Positions 23,191-35,192 of a stretch of DNA of 64,000 nt are shown here, piece by piece (positions within the stretch are counted from its first letter, which is position 1; the number at the start of each line of letters is the position of its first letter). Position numbers and translations under genes: made by a program. The stretch lies in the NCBI GenBank assembly GCA_026120185.1, contig JANUWF010002342.1, positions 5,394,501 through 5,458,500 on the forward strand, in the 5' to 3' direction. The notes under the pieces were generated by a model. That model saw only the letters and a list, made by a program, of their open reading frames with translations, was not told the DNA's origin and ran no database searches. This DNA is from Voacanga thouarsii. Its lineage: Eukaryota > Streptophyta > Magnoliopsida > Gentianales > Apocynaceae.

Positions 23191-24841
23191 ATGGCAAAAC
23201 TACCAAAATCTAATAAGGGAAGCAAATCAAAGATAAAGAAGAACATGAAAGGCAAAGAAATAGAGAAAACAAAGTTTGGTGTTGACACTCAACTCGCCAT
23301 CAAATAGAAAGGCAAGAAGATTGTTGGTGAAGAATCAATTTCATAGTTTGACTCATCACAAAAGCTTCCTATACAAGAAAGCTCTAAGACACAGGTACCT
23401 CGATTTCTTGATTTGAAATGTGAATATAAATTTAATGACTGGCTATCGAGAAATTAGACTGTAATTTTTGGATATCGGGTTAATGCTGAGGCTTTTTTAA
23501 ACTTTGCTGATATTTTGAATATGTTTGAGACTCTTGGTTGGGGGGTCTTGTTGTCGGTAGATGAAAGATTGTATACCACTCTGGTTTAGGAGTTTTATTC
23601 CAACTTGAGAAAAGGAAGGCTTGAGGAGACTGGTAGAAGATTTATGGTACAATAGTAAACCTCTAGAGTAGGCTGTATAAACATAGAATTTGACCATCGG
23701 ATGTTGAATCGAATTTTAGGAGTTAGAGATGGAGGAATCCAATTCTTTGAAATAAACAAATTTCTAGAAGAATCGGACCTATTTGATTTGGGAGGTTTGA
23801 GGTGAAGTTTACTGGAGGAAGGAGTTTTAAAACTTCAAATGGCCGAAATTCAAAATGGTTTAACAGTTTTGGAAGAATTCTGCATCATATGGTGTCCACC
23901 ATGGTAGCACCAAGTTTTGGGCATAAAATATCTGTGAGTATCATGCAAATGATACTAATGTTGGCCCTGTCTGATTCAAGACAAATCAGTTTTGGTTGTG
24001 AAACTGATGTTCCAATTGAGAAACACATCTAACAAGGCCCTGCCCTATGGAAATCTCCTAATAATGGTTTTCAAATACTTTAACATGAATCTCAGTGCAA
24101 ATACCCATGGACACCTTAAAAATTAACGTCTACAGCACTAAGTTCTTTGAAAAAATGGGGTTTGTACAAGTAAACCATCAATGGGTTTTGTTTAGGGATG
24201 TGTCAGATGAGGAAAGGGAAAAGCTTATCAAAATCAAGGCCGAAGGATAGAAGACTGCACTTGCTGCATTAACAGGAACAAAAAGGAAGGCTGAAATAGC
24301 TGCAGAATCCTCTAATAAAGGCAAGCAGAGGACTGAGAAAAGTGGACTAACTTAGAGCATTTTAAATGCTTGAAATACTTTGACTGAAAAATTTTAATAG
24401 ATTTAGTACAGAAGTGAAGATGGAACTATAAAACTTGGGAAGTCGGTTGAGTAATATAGAGAGAGAGAAGGAAGAAAAGACTATTGGAGGAGTCTCTGAA
24501 GAACAAGCCATTCCACCTCCGCAAGAAGAAGAGCTAGAAAAGTATTCTGGACACCCCCTATCACTGAAGAAGTTCTAACTCCACCTGCTAAAGCACCTGT
24601 GGCTAAACTAATTCCATCCCAACCTATTGCAATGATGCCTCTTGCACCCTCTGTTGACCCCACTACCGCTACCAAGGACAAGCCAATTCCACTGGGCAGC
24701 TCCTCGGGATGCAAGGTAGAACATATGGTCGTTAAGATAAATCTAGTAGAATTGCTAGATAACATTCCAAGAAGGATGCCAACTCCAAGCCAGATACCAT
24801 TCACATTTCATGATTTACCCCTGATGATTACTTCTTGCTGA
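23191..24841 (+). pseudogene. S1 third ORF, envelope-like / 'putative plant transposon protein' domain (broken)
   Basis: An ATG at 23191 opens a Lys/Ser-rich N-terminus (basic for ~60 codons). After stops come conserved blocks: RFLDLKCEYKFNDWL near 23399, a Glu-Phe-Tyr-Ser-Asn-Leu motif near 23590, CINIEFDHRMLNRILG near 23670, then a leucine-rich segment. A Pro/Thr-rich tail follows (24500-24840). The order matches the ORF that many Sireviruses carry after pol, which shares the EFY-N-L and ILG pattern of the plant transposon protein domain. A homologous ORF from another family lies at 36844-38339. No obvious signal peptide or transmembrane segment survives, and its function in these elements is not established. 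Confidence 0.65.
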
Positions 24842-24997
24842 CTTCATATGCGCCATTTACTTTGACGAACAAGTTTATGCTTTCTGTTTTATATATTCTG
24901 CATGAACAATTTTACTTCTACACTGACATTCCTAATATGTTGGTTATAATATGTTTTACTATTCTCATACTAAATTCCTTACTTTTTGATTGATGCT

Positions 24998-25012
24998 AAA
25001 GGGGGAGAAATT
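24998..25012 (+). promoter_or_regulatory. S1 internal polypurine tract
   Basis: taaagggggagaaat, about 1 kb before the LTR. Sireviruses are known to carry extra polypurine tracts between the last ORF and the 3' LTR. The terminal one is at 26047-26061. Confidence 0.6.
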
Positions 25013-25013
25013 G

Positions 25014-25115
25014 GATTGTGATTATGATTATGACTTGGATTGTGATTATAACTTAGATTATGATTATGATTATGACTTGGATTATGATTATGACTGAACT
25101 TGGATTGCGATTATG
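25014..25115 (+). repeat. GATTATGA / GACTTG minisatellite
   Basis: About 100 bases of variably spaced gattatgattatgacttgg units directly after the internal polypurine tract. The reading is irregular, with no codon phase. Confidence 0.8.
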
Positions 25116-26046
25116 ATTTGAGTTATATGGACTGTGATACTATGTTTTTGGCTTTACAACTTGATATGACTCAGGTTATATGGATTGAGGAAATGACATT
25201 GTAGTTATACAAAAATTTGCTTGTGATCTTTGGTCTCATTCTGTTAGTTTAATTGTGTTGTGATTTGGTTGAATAATATGAATAATATCTCTCTCACTGT
25301 CCTTATCCTCATAAATATGGATTATGATAATGGTTGTATTGCGCATTATGCCAAATATTTGGATGATAAGGATATTTAAGTAGATGCCTATGAAAACTAT
25401 GTTGTTCTTTTTTAGTTGTGCAGAAAATTCTTTCTGTTGAAATACCTTGAGAAAACTGGGTTCGGTTGAAAACCATTGATCTATCTTTTGAATTTTTTTC
25501 CCAACACAAACACAGGAGGAGTTTTGGATCTACAATTTGTCAATTCAAAACACCAGTCTAAAACTGCTTTTAGAAGAAGTGATCTTTGCCTTATTTTAAC
25601 CAATTTTGGATGCTTGATTTGAAAGTCCAAAATCTAAAATCTTAGCTAGTTTTTAGTGCGCTTTATTATTAGTATCCTTCATCTACTATTTATATATGCA
25701 CATACATAGGGAGAGTATTGCTGTTGATGATTTATCTTCTACATCTCTTCATGTACATACGTATACATTTTTTTTGAATGACCATTATTTGGCTATTTCT
25801 ATAAGAAATAGTTCTTTTTTAATGAAGGAAGGATGATATGGAGGTTGGTTGGGCCATAGGCTCATTGAACCCTATTTATGAGACTATGTTTAAATCTCTC
25901 TTACCTTAAACTCATAAGCACTCTTTGAGTCCTATCACGCGAGAACGCATTTCAGATTAAATATATTCTTATCTTTCTCCATCTAACATGTCCATAATGT
26001 CTATATCATCTTTTTATGTCATAATCCCATCAAGCTTATCATTAAT
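25116..26046 (+). other. S1 3' non-coding internal region
   Basis: About 0.9 kb, AT-rich, no conserved frame. It leads to the terminal polypurine tract. I see no other signal in it. Confidence 0.6.
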
Positions 26047-26061
26047 CAAAAAGGGAGAGAT
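26047..26061 (+). promoter_or_regulatory. S1 terminal polypurine tract
   Basis: caaaaagggagagat directly before the LTR start TGTAAGCCC at 26062. Confidence 0.8.
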
Positions 26062-26085
26062 TGTAAGCCCAAAGGGCATTCTCCT
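26062..26085 (+). repeat. S1 3' LTR, first 24 bases (cut by C2)
   Basis: TGTAAGCCCAAAGGGCATTC then tcct matches the start of the 5' LTR at 6409. The rest of this LTR is at 35193-36491. Bases 26081-26085 (CTCCT) are the left duplication of C2; CTCAT at 35188-35192 is the right one. Confidence 0.9.
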
Positions 26086-27780
26086 TGAACGATCAAGGAA
26101 AAACATCAAAGAAGAACGTAGTGGAAAATTTTAAGTTTTTTCGAACCACATCTAGGAGAAAATACTTACTTTTTCTTGTTGGTCAAGGATTAACCAATGT
26201 GGGGAAACGTTACACTGGAATTTCTTGCTTTGGAAGGGGAGAAGGAGGTGCCTGCTGTTCAACAGGAATTCCCGTCAGTCTTCTACTCCTATGCATCAAA
26301 CGTCTCCGAGCTTCTTCTCTTCATCTTTTGGAGTATACTCTACCTTGCTCTTGATGTTAGCTTGGTGAGAGCACCTTGTACAGATTTTTTTTTTCTTCTC
26401 ATTAATTTCAGCCAGCCTAGGGCTTTCTCTAGCCCTAATGACCAAAATCATCAAGCCCTAATGGGCTTGGTACTGTGCTTAAAAAACAATCCAAGACTGG
26501 CCCAATCTTTTTAATTAATTAATTATCTTTTATAGGCCTTATTAAATACCAAAGACTAATTAATTAATTCTAATTGGACCCTTAATATATGTCAACATAT
26601 ATCAGCCTAATTAATTAATTTATTCTAGCCCAATTCCCTTAATTAATTAATTCTCTTTTCTAGCCTTATAAAAAACTCAAGACTAATTAATTAATTCTAA
26701 TTAGACTCTTAGAATAAATTTTATTTCTCTTCCAAAAAATAATTATCCATTAAGCCCAAATTGTATCTAAAGAACACCAAAGTAACTTGAGCTACTCCGG
26801 GGACCAAGAGATATATTATTCATGGCTACTAAAATGACCAAAATACCCTTACATCAAATACTCAAATTTTATCATTTAAAATATTTTCATCTATCACCAT
26901 ATAGAAATATTGACCTCAAAATAATATTGCTTAAAGCAATGTCTCTGACTTACAGGTGAAATGACGAAAATACCTATCTATGTAACACCCATCAATGAAA
27001 CAGGATAAATGTATTAATACCCATCTCAAAGAGATCTACCATCTTTTGATCTTTAGTCTTATAATCCATGACTCATTTGAATGTACTTGCTTACCATTGG
27101 AAGCTATCCAAAAGTATATATATACTACAGTCATGTTTCCAAGGCCCTGGATCTGTTAGATTATCCTGGACAATTACAAGGGGGTGATTTAACCTCACTA
27201 AGTAAAGTATAAAAACTCTTTTGCATGAGTCCATCTTAACTAACTAGAGTAATACCCCAAACATACAAGAATGTTGATCTCACAAAAGAAATCTCACCCA
27301 ACATACATTAAATTATAAAACCCTAGCTTTGCTAGACCACCAATTCATACTCAAGTATGAAGGTATCCATCCACGTTGTAGCAATAATAGTCTTGTCTCA
27401 ATGATTATAGTACTTTAAAGAGAGACCACTACTACAACTCCAATTCTACGTATTCGAAATACGCTTATGCCAATGATGTGAGTGAACTACTCACTAATTC
27501 AAGGTTAATCATTCCTCATTAGAAATCATGGCATAATAGTCTTACCTTGATGAAATGCCCAGTTTTATCAAATGACTAAGAACTTAATTTTATTTGTATG
27601 ACAAGTACCCATGGTGTATACCTTATTGTGAAGAACGACTCAACAGATAGACCATTACTTGTCATACTTGGGCCTTTAAATGTGCAATAATATAAGAAAT
27701 AAGCTAAATTAAATGAATAAATATTTTATCGCAATATGTTCATACAGAATACATCACCTTTGAGGGCATACTTTCCAACA
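26086..27780 (-). repeat. C2 3' LTR (1695 bp)
   Basis: On the minus strand starts TGTTGGAAAGTATGCCCTC at 27780 and ends with CA at 26086. Purine-rich gtgtaagtgagagat precedes it. Repeated ttaattaatta blocks lie at 26510-26710. Pairs with 33407-35187. Confidence 0.9.
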
Positions 27781-27803
27781 ATCTCTCACTTACACTACAA
27801 AGA

Positions 27804-28691
27804 CTAAGAAAATCCATAAGTGTCTATCCCTATGACATCTAAGTGTCTGCAAAACGCATTTTTAGTCAAAGGTTTAGTAAAGGGATCCGCTAGATGGTCG
27901 ACAAAGGAAATCTGATAAACTAATATCTCCTGTTTCTGGATAAACTCCCGGATGAGATGATACTTCTTGTCTATGTGCTTGCCCTTCCTATGGTTTTGAG
28001 GTTCCTTATATTGTGAAACTGCTCCAGAGTTGTCACAATAAATGGTGATAGGCCTATCCATGTGTGGTACTATTCCAAGTTCTATGAAGAACTTTCAGAG
28101 CCACACAGCTTCTTTAGAAGTTTCTGAAGCAGCAATATAATCAATTTCTATAGTAGAATCAACAATGCATGATTGCTTGATACTTCTTCATGAAATAGCT
28201 CCTACAGACAAAGTGAAGACATATCCATTAGTGGATTTTCTTTCATTTTTATCTAACTAGAAGTCTAAGTCTGTGTAATTGGTAGGAATCAAATCATCAG
28301 CACGATACATAAGCATATAATCTATCGTTTCCTTGAGATATTTAAGTATATGATTTACGGCTTGGCAATGGGCTTCCCATGGGTTTGACTGATATCTACT
28401 AACCATGCATACTATAAAGTAGATATCTGGCATAGTATAAAGCATAGCATGCATGAGACTTCACACAGCCGAAGTATAAGGGACCCTACTCATTTTCTGC
28501 TTATAACACTGCTTGGAAGATAAGGATAATTCATATCTAAAGGGTATGACAGCCGCTTTATATTGATCCATGTTGTACTTGACCAATATCTTATTAATAT
28601 AAGCAGATTGGGATAAGCCTAACATTATTTGCTTCCTATCTCTAAAAAACTTGATGCCTAGAATGTTGCTAGCTTCTCCCAAGTCTTTCAT
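27804..28691 (-). pseudogene. C2 RNase H and end of RT (stops)
   Basis: Read from 28691 downward: MKDLGEASNILGIKF, then VNHILKYLKETIDYML near 28360, and the terminal block with YCDNSGAV near 28035 and HIDKKYHLIREF near 27970, ending at 27804. The frame has stops near 28459, 28255 and 28120 and one frame change. The RNase H end is only 24 bases before the LTR. Confidence 0.85.
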
Positions 28692-29260
28692 GTTAAACTG
28701 ACTCGATAAGCCAAACCTTAACGAATGACAATGTCTCTATATCATTTCCAATGAGTAGAATGTCATCCACATAAAGTACCAAGAAAATCACTTTGCCGCT
28801 ATCTGATTTTATATACACATATGGTTCATCTACATTTTAAATGAAACCATAAGCTTTTACAGTTTCATTAAAATGTATGTTCCATGCACGTGACACTTGC
28901 TTAAGTCCATAGATGGACTTCTTAAGCTTATAGACCATTTGTTCTTGACTTCTAGTAGCAAAACTTTCTGGCCTGGACATATAATTGTCTTCGCTAAGAT
29001 AGCTATTTAAGAAGACCGTCTTGACATCCATCTGCCATATCTCGTAGTCATAAGAACATGCGATGGCTAATAGAATTCGGATAGACTTAAGCATGGCTAC
29101 TGAAGAAAAGATTTTCTCATAATTAATCTCTTCTTTCTAAGTATAACCTTTAGTGACCAATCTTGCTTTATAGGTTTCAATCTTTCTATCCGCACCTCTT
29201 TTCCTCTTGTATACCCACTTACACCCAATAGGTTTTATCCTATCAGGCGCAGTGACAAGA
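28692..29260 (-). pseudogene. C2 reverse transcriptase (broken)
   Basis: Blocks read on the minus strand: IRILLAIACSYDYEIWQMDV near 29085-29026 and YGLKQVSRAWN near 28905, then the catalytic YVDD at 28762-28773. A frame change separates the last two. The conserved KWVYKRK-type start of RT lies near 29200. Not functional. Confidence 0.85.
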
Positions 29261-30470
29261 TCCCAGACCTAATTGAGATACATAGATTCAATCTCGGTAT
29301 TCATAGCCAGCTGCCATTTGTCTGCATCAGCATCAACAATGGACTCTTCGTATCTAGTGGGATCTTGTTCCTGATAATTAGAGACTAGAGCATAGATTTC
29401 CCTAGTTCACCTTTCTAGAACTCTTGTGATCCTCCCACTATGACGAGGCTCAGATTGATAGGAACATCCCGTTGTGTTTCTCTTAGTTCCTCGATCGGGG
29501 TGTGAGAAGTATCTGAAGTTAAATCAATGACCAACTTCTTTTCTAACTGCATTTTGTTTGAACCGTGGTGGATATAACTTCTTCATCCTCTAAGTATCTA
29601 GAATTAGTACTAACAAGTACTTTATGTTCTTGAGGATGATATAAATATCCATCTCTTATTCTTTTTGGATACTCAATGAAGTAGCATAACTTTGATCTTG
29701 GTTCTAGCTTACTTCTTTTTGTCAGTACATAAGCTAGACAACCTCATATTTTGAGATAATTCAGACTAGGCTTTCATCCAGTCCACATCTTATAGGGTAT
29801 CCTAAATACTAATTTGGAAGGTAGCAAGTTCAAAATATATGTCATTATTTCTAAGGCATACCCCCAAAAAGAAATAGGAAAAGATGAGTGACTCATCATG
29901 CTTCTGATCATTTCTAACAAATTTTTATTTCTTCTGTTAGCTACTCCATTTTGTTAGGAAGTCCTAGGCATAATTAACTGAGATACTATACCTTGATGTA
30001 CCAAGTAATCCTTAAACTCATTGAGGAGGTACTCTCCGCCACGATCCAATATCAAAGTTTTAATTAGTTTTCCTGTTCAATGCTCTACTTATACCTTAAA
30101 CTACTTGAATTTATTAAAAGAGTCAGACTAGTACCTCATCAGATAAATGTAACCAAAATGAGTATGATCATCTGTGAAAGTGATGAATTATTTGTAGCCT
30201 CCTCTAGTTGGTATAGTCATTGAACCACAAACATTTGTATGAACTAGTGCTAGTATTTCCATGACTCTATCCGCCATTTTGGTAAAGGACCTTTTGGTCA
30301 TTTTACCTTTAAGGTAAGATCATACTAAGGCCATTCTTCCAGTCTCAACGAACCTAAAGGCCCATCATAGATTAGCCTCTAAATCTGATTGGAATATATA
30401 TGTCCCAATTTAAGATACCATAAATACAAGTTATTTGATATAGCCTTTCTCTTCTTATTATTAGGTTTAG
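29261..30470 (-). pseudogene. C2 integrase region (broken, catalytic changes)
   Basis: Recognisable minus-strand blocks: LVHTNVCG near 30235 (the first catalytic Asp is Asn), LDRGGEYL near 30040 (second Asp kept), and NGVANRRNK near 29950 (the catalytic Glu is Asn). The C-terminal integrase part follows to about 29500. With two of three catalytic residues changed and many stops this integrase is dead. Confidence 0.75.
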
Positions 30471-30880
30471 TTTGAATATTATTTATTTGATCTCAAATAG
30501 GATGTATATAACAAAATATTCTTATACATGTTTCCTGTACAAATTAAATTTTCATCTCTACTGATGGAAACACTGGAATGGAAAAAAATAGAATATCCTT
30601 GATTTATCAATTTGGAAATTGAAATCAAATTCTGTTTAAAATAAGAAACATATAAAATATATTTTAAAACTAACTTCCTATCACAATAAAAAATAAACTC
30701 AAGATCTCCCATTACTTCAACACATATTCTTGCTTCATTGCATATTTGAAGTTCATGCTCGCCCTTATTGGGTCTCCTTGTCCTTCTAAACCCTTGTAAA
30801 GAGTTATAGACATGGTTAGTGGCTCCAGAATCAACTATCCAGGAGAATTTTATCCAACTATTAAAATAGACTCAAGGTAT
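30471..30880 (-). pseudogene. C2 protease
   Basis: The aspartic protease motif DSGAT is intact (30818-30832, minus strand) after SWIV. It is followed by a 77-codon frame (30712-30479) with the NLISISKLI motif typical of copia protease ends. Confidence 0.8.
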
Positions 30881-31732
30881 AGAGTAATACATGAAGTAGA
30901 CTTGGCTAAGAAGTCCGGACAATCTTTCTTCCAATGCCCTTTCTTGCCACACTTGAAACATTTACCTTTCGGCTTCCCATTGGTCTTGGCCTGACCAGAT
31001 GCTTTGGGCTGGACCCCTATATTGTTTTGGACCTTTTTCTTCTTAAATTTCTTAGGCTTTGCCTTAATTCTAAAGGAAGAAGTAGAATTAGAGACCAAAA
31101 CCTTGGACACGGGATTCATGATCTTTTCTGCCGCCTAGAGCTCTCTCATAAGTTCTGTGAGATTCATATCCAATTGTTCATGTTATAATTCAACTTAAAC
31201 TGAGAATATGAGTCAGACAGAGTTTAAAGATCCATATCAATTTGGCTCTCAAGATCTATCGTTGCGCCTAGGACTTCGGCCTCCTCAAAATAAGCAATCA
31301 TCTTAAGCAGATGCTCTCGAACCTATGCCCCCTAGCCATCCTAGTGTTCATGATTTCCCTAAAAGCTTCTTGCCTTGTGGGCCGGCTCTTATAAGAAAAT
31401 ATGGTACCCAATGACAAATCAATATTGTACGCAGTGGCTATGTGTTCATGCTTAGATTGGAGCATACTAAAAATGAAAGCCAAGATGTAGCATTTAGCCA
31501 TCTCATCGGCTTTCTTCAATACATTCTCAGCATCTCGATCTTGATCAGTAGATTCTTCCCCAATCTTAGGATAGGGATTCGTAAGAACATACTTGTACTC
31601 CTCAGCTGTGAGTACTATGTTCAAGTTCCTCTTCCAGTCCAAATAATTTGGGCCTGTCAACTTATTCTCCTTGAGAATGATTGATAATGGACTGAAACCA
31701 GATATTTCTAAAATATTGCGAAAAACATTCAT
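30850..31732 (-). pseudogene. C2 gag (broken), intact CCHC knuckle
   Basis: From an ATG at 31732: LTGPNYLDWKRNLNIVL near residue 25 is the usual plant copia Gag motif. The frame runs 144 codons to 31298, then breaks. The downstream piece (31119-30850) has a Lys-rich linker and a complete zinc knuckle CFKCGKKGHWKKDC (about 30963-30922). The role is nucleocapsid formation and RNA packaging. Confidence 0.85.
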
Positions 31733-33390
31733 TTAGTTTGTAAGAAGAAAAAATGCACATTCTTTATATTATTTCTTTGATAATAGATAACTCTTAAAAT
31801 TATTATCAATAATATATATAGTTTGGCTTTTAGAAAAGCTAACAGAGCTTCGTAGGAAGATTAATAGCATCCTAAGTTAAATGTATAACCATCACGAATT
31901 AAAACTTCCTAAAATTGGGTAAAGATATAGAAAAAGTTCCACCGATAGGATAGCCACTAATTCACAACACCTACGGGTAATCTAATGCTAAAGACCTCCA
32001 ACGTAGGTTTGTTGATCCTAGCAAATACTCTAGGCTTTTAATTTTACTTTTCCATTAGTTCTAGATACTTGTGGAAATCCATCCTATAGGGGGTCATGCT
32101 CAAAATGGCACGAGGAATTCCACTATCTCTAGTGAGAACTGTGATGGAAGCCATAAGTTTGTTGGAACCCCTCTCCTACTTAATCTTTTATTGAAAATAG
32201 AGTTTTATACCTAAAGAATGTTTTCTATAATCTTATAATTTCATTAATTTTAGTAAAAATCTAGAATTCAATATTATTCTCTATGTCAAGGATTATACCC
32301 TTTGAGAGAATAAACTTTGAATTTATTTTACTATTCTAAGTTAATGACCAAATAAAACTTTATTAAATAACCTTAAGCTTAACATTATTCTCTATGTCAA
32401 GGATTATACCCTTTAAGAGAATAAACTATGAACTATTTTATTTTAAATTTTCATAGATTAAAACGTTTTATCAAAACCCGTCCTACCTAATGAGACTTTG
32501 ATCTCACAAGAACTTGTGCATTTGATCATAAAAATGAAATAAGCATGATACTAAAAGTAAACCTTCTTTTCATGCTCAAACTATTCATTTATTCCTAAGT
32601 GACCAAATAATGGATTAAATATCATGAATTTAAAAAATTAATGATCTTGTTTAATTCTAAGGTGGTTCCATACTTTATTATTTCTTTTCATACAAATTAT
32701 TCATCCATAGACAAATAAAACTATTGCAAAAAATTAACCTCATACAATGGTTTCAAAACATGATTACATCAATAAAAAATTGAGGAACAAAACTTCAACA
32801 CTGCTCTCCAATTTCTTGAACAACTAGACAAGCTGTACCTAGTTTTGCTCTGCATTTCGGACCTATTTTTGTCATTCCAAAGAGGACCAGGCACCAAAGC
32901 TCTGATTCCCGCACTTGGCACTGGCTATATTCTAGAATTCGTTGATTTTTGCCTGCCCGAGAGGACCCAGCGCCAGCTCTAACTCCTGCACTTGGCACTA
33001 GGTGGACACTGGAGTTTGCCGATTTACCTGCTCAAAAATTCCAGCACTACCCATAGTTTGTTTTAGCACACTTCTTTCACCTCAAAAAATTCAGCAATCA
33101 TGTTCTTCCAGTTTCCAAAATTTACAGATTAAAAGAATACAAAGAAATGCACAACCAGGCATTAAAAATATGCATTTACAAGAGTCTATGCTCCTAACCG
33201 CGAGGTGTACATCGAATCTACCAAAAACAATAGGGTATACACGTTACTATGCCTTAACCGCGAGGTGCACATGAAATCTAGAAACCAATGTATGAGGGAT
33301 CACATGAAATCACAAAAGATTCATTTTTAAATAATAAAGAAACCACCTTTTCTAGTTTTAACCCTAGTACATTCTCCTAGATGAAAATCA
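31733..33390 (-). other. C2 5' leader (PBS to gag)
   Basis: About 1.66 kb, untranslated. It contains a GC-rich patch at about 32870-33010 with ggcacc/gcgcc motifs like those in the Athila-like LTRs, and a short repeat taaccgcgaggtg at 33195 and 33255. The repeated phrases tattctctatgtcaaggatt near 32275 and 32390 also mark an internal duplication. Frames here are accidental. Confidence 0.7.
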
Positions 33391-33406
33391 TGGCTCTAAT
33401 ACCACT
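33391..33406 (-). promoter_or_regulatory. C2 primer binding site (initiator tRNA-Met type)
   Basis: Minus strand reads AGTGGTATTAGAGCCA directly after the 5' LTR end at 33407. It is close to the complement of the initiator tRNA-Met 3' end with one or two changes. Confidence 0.85.
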
Positions 33407-35187
33407 TGACGGATCAAGCAAAAATATCAAAGAAGAACGTAGCAAAAAATTATTAGTTTTTCTAAGCCACATCTAGGAGAGAGTACTTACTTTTTCTTGC
33501 TGGTCGTGGATTAACCAACGTGGGGACAGGTTGCACTAAAATTTCTTACGTTGCTAAGGGAGAAGGAGGAGACTGCGGTTCAATAAGAATTCCCGCCAAT
33601 CTTCTAGTCATACGCATCAAATGTCTCCGAGCTTCTACTCTTTGCCTTCTGGAGTATGACTCTACCTTGGTCTTGGTGTTAGCTTGGTGAGAGCACCTTC
33701 TTGGATAATAATAATAATAAAAAAACTCTTTTAAAGAGAAAGAGGAGAAAAAGACGAAAACCAGAGATTGAGATAGAAGACAGCACACACTAGAGGAAAA
33801 GAAATATAAAACCTTGTAGGTTTTTTTTTCCTTCTCATTAATTTCAGCCTGCCTAGGGCTTCCTCAAGCCCTAATGGGCTTGATGATGTGCTCAAAAAAT
33901 AATCCAAGACTGGCCCAATCTTTTTAATTAATTAAGTATCTTTTTTTGGCCTCATTAAATACTCATGTTTAATTAATTAATTCTAATTGGACCCTTAATA
34001 TATGTTAATATATATCAACCTAATTAATTAATTTATTCCAACCCAATTCTCTTAATTAATTAATTATCTTTTCTAGGGCCTTATCAAAAACTCAAGACTA
34101 ATTAATTAATTCTAATTGGACTCTTAGAATAAATTTTAGTTCTCTTCGAATAAATAATTATTTATTAAGCCCAAATTGTGTCTAAAGAGTACCATGGTAA
34201 CTTGAGCTACTCTGGGGACCAAGAGATATGTTATTCATGTCTACAAAAATGACCAAAATTCTCTTACATCAAATAGCTGTATTTTATCATTTTAAATATT
34301 TCCATTTATCACCATATAGAAATATTGACCCCAGAAATAATATTGCTTAAAGCAATGTCTTTAACCTATAAGTGAAATGACGAAAATACCCCTCTATGTA
34401 ACATCCATTAATGAAACAGGATAAATGTACTAACACTCATCTTAAAGACATCTACTATCTTTTGATATCTAGTTCAATAATCTATGACTCACTTATATAT
34501 ACTTGCATACCATTGAAAGCTACCCAAAAGCAAACATACTAGAGTTACGTTCCCAAGGGCCTGGATCTTTTAAATTATCCTGGACAATTACAAGGGGGTG
34601 ATTTAATCTCACTAAGTCAAGCATAGAAACTCTTTTGCATAAGTCCATCTTAACTAATTAAAGTAATACACTCAACATAGAATAATATTGATCTCGCAAA
34701 AGAAATCTCACCCAACATACATTAAATTATAAAACTCTAGCTTTGCTAAACCACCAACTCATACTCAAGTATAAAGGTATCCATCCATGCTATAGCAGTA
34801 ATTGTCTTGTCTCAATGATTATAGTACTTTAAAGAGAGACTACTACTATAGGTCCAGTTCTACGTATTCGAAATACGCTTATGCCTATGATATGAGTGAA
34901 CTACTCACTGATTCAAGGTTAACCATTCCTCATTGGAAATCATGGCATAATAGCCTTACCTTAATAAAATTCCCAGTTTCATCAAACGACTAAGAATTCA
35001 ATTTTATTTGTATGATAAGTACCCATGGTCTATACCTTACTGTGAAGAAGGACCCAACAGATAGACCATTACTTGTCATACTTAAACCTTTAAATGTGTA
35101 ATAATATAAGAAATAAACTAAATTAAATGAATAAATCGCATGATGTTCATACAAAATATATAGCCTTTGAGGGCATACTTTTCAACA
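33407..35187 (-). repeat. C2 5' LTR (1781 bp)
   Basis: Minus strand starts TGTTGAAAAGTATGCCCTC at 35187. Collinear with 26086-27780 but holds an extra ~100-base block near 33700-33810 (taa repeats, then a GA-rich run). Confidence 0.9.
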
Positions 35188-35192
35188 CTCAT

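Larger units (their letters stand above)
26086..35187 (-). mobile_element. Ty1-copia element C2, inside the S1 3' LTR
   Basis: Minus-strand copia element with LTRs 33407-35187 (5') and 26086-27780 (3'), TSD CTCCT/CTCAT, initiator tRNA-Met type PBS, a ~1.7 kb leader, gag with a CCHC knuckle, protease, integrase, RT and RNase H. LTRs of 1.7-1.8 kb and the RT/RNase H motifs suggest an Angela/Tork-like lineage, but I cannot place it firmly. It is not related closely to S1. All ORFs carry stops. Its insertion 24 bases into the S1 LTR shows that S1 was already there. Confidence 0.9.

Noticed and set aside
32795..32998. Minus-strand ORF over the GC-rich patch of the C2 leader
   Set aside because: Between PBS and gag, with no match to any retroelement protein; likely a chance frame from GC-rich sequence.
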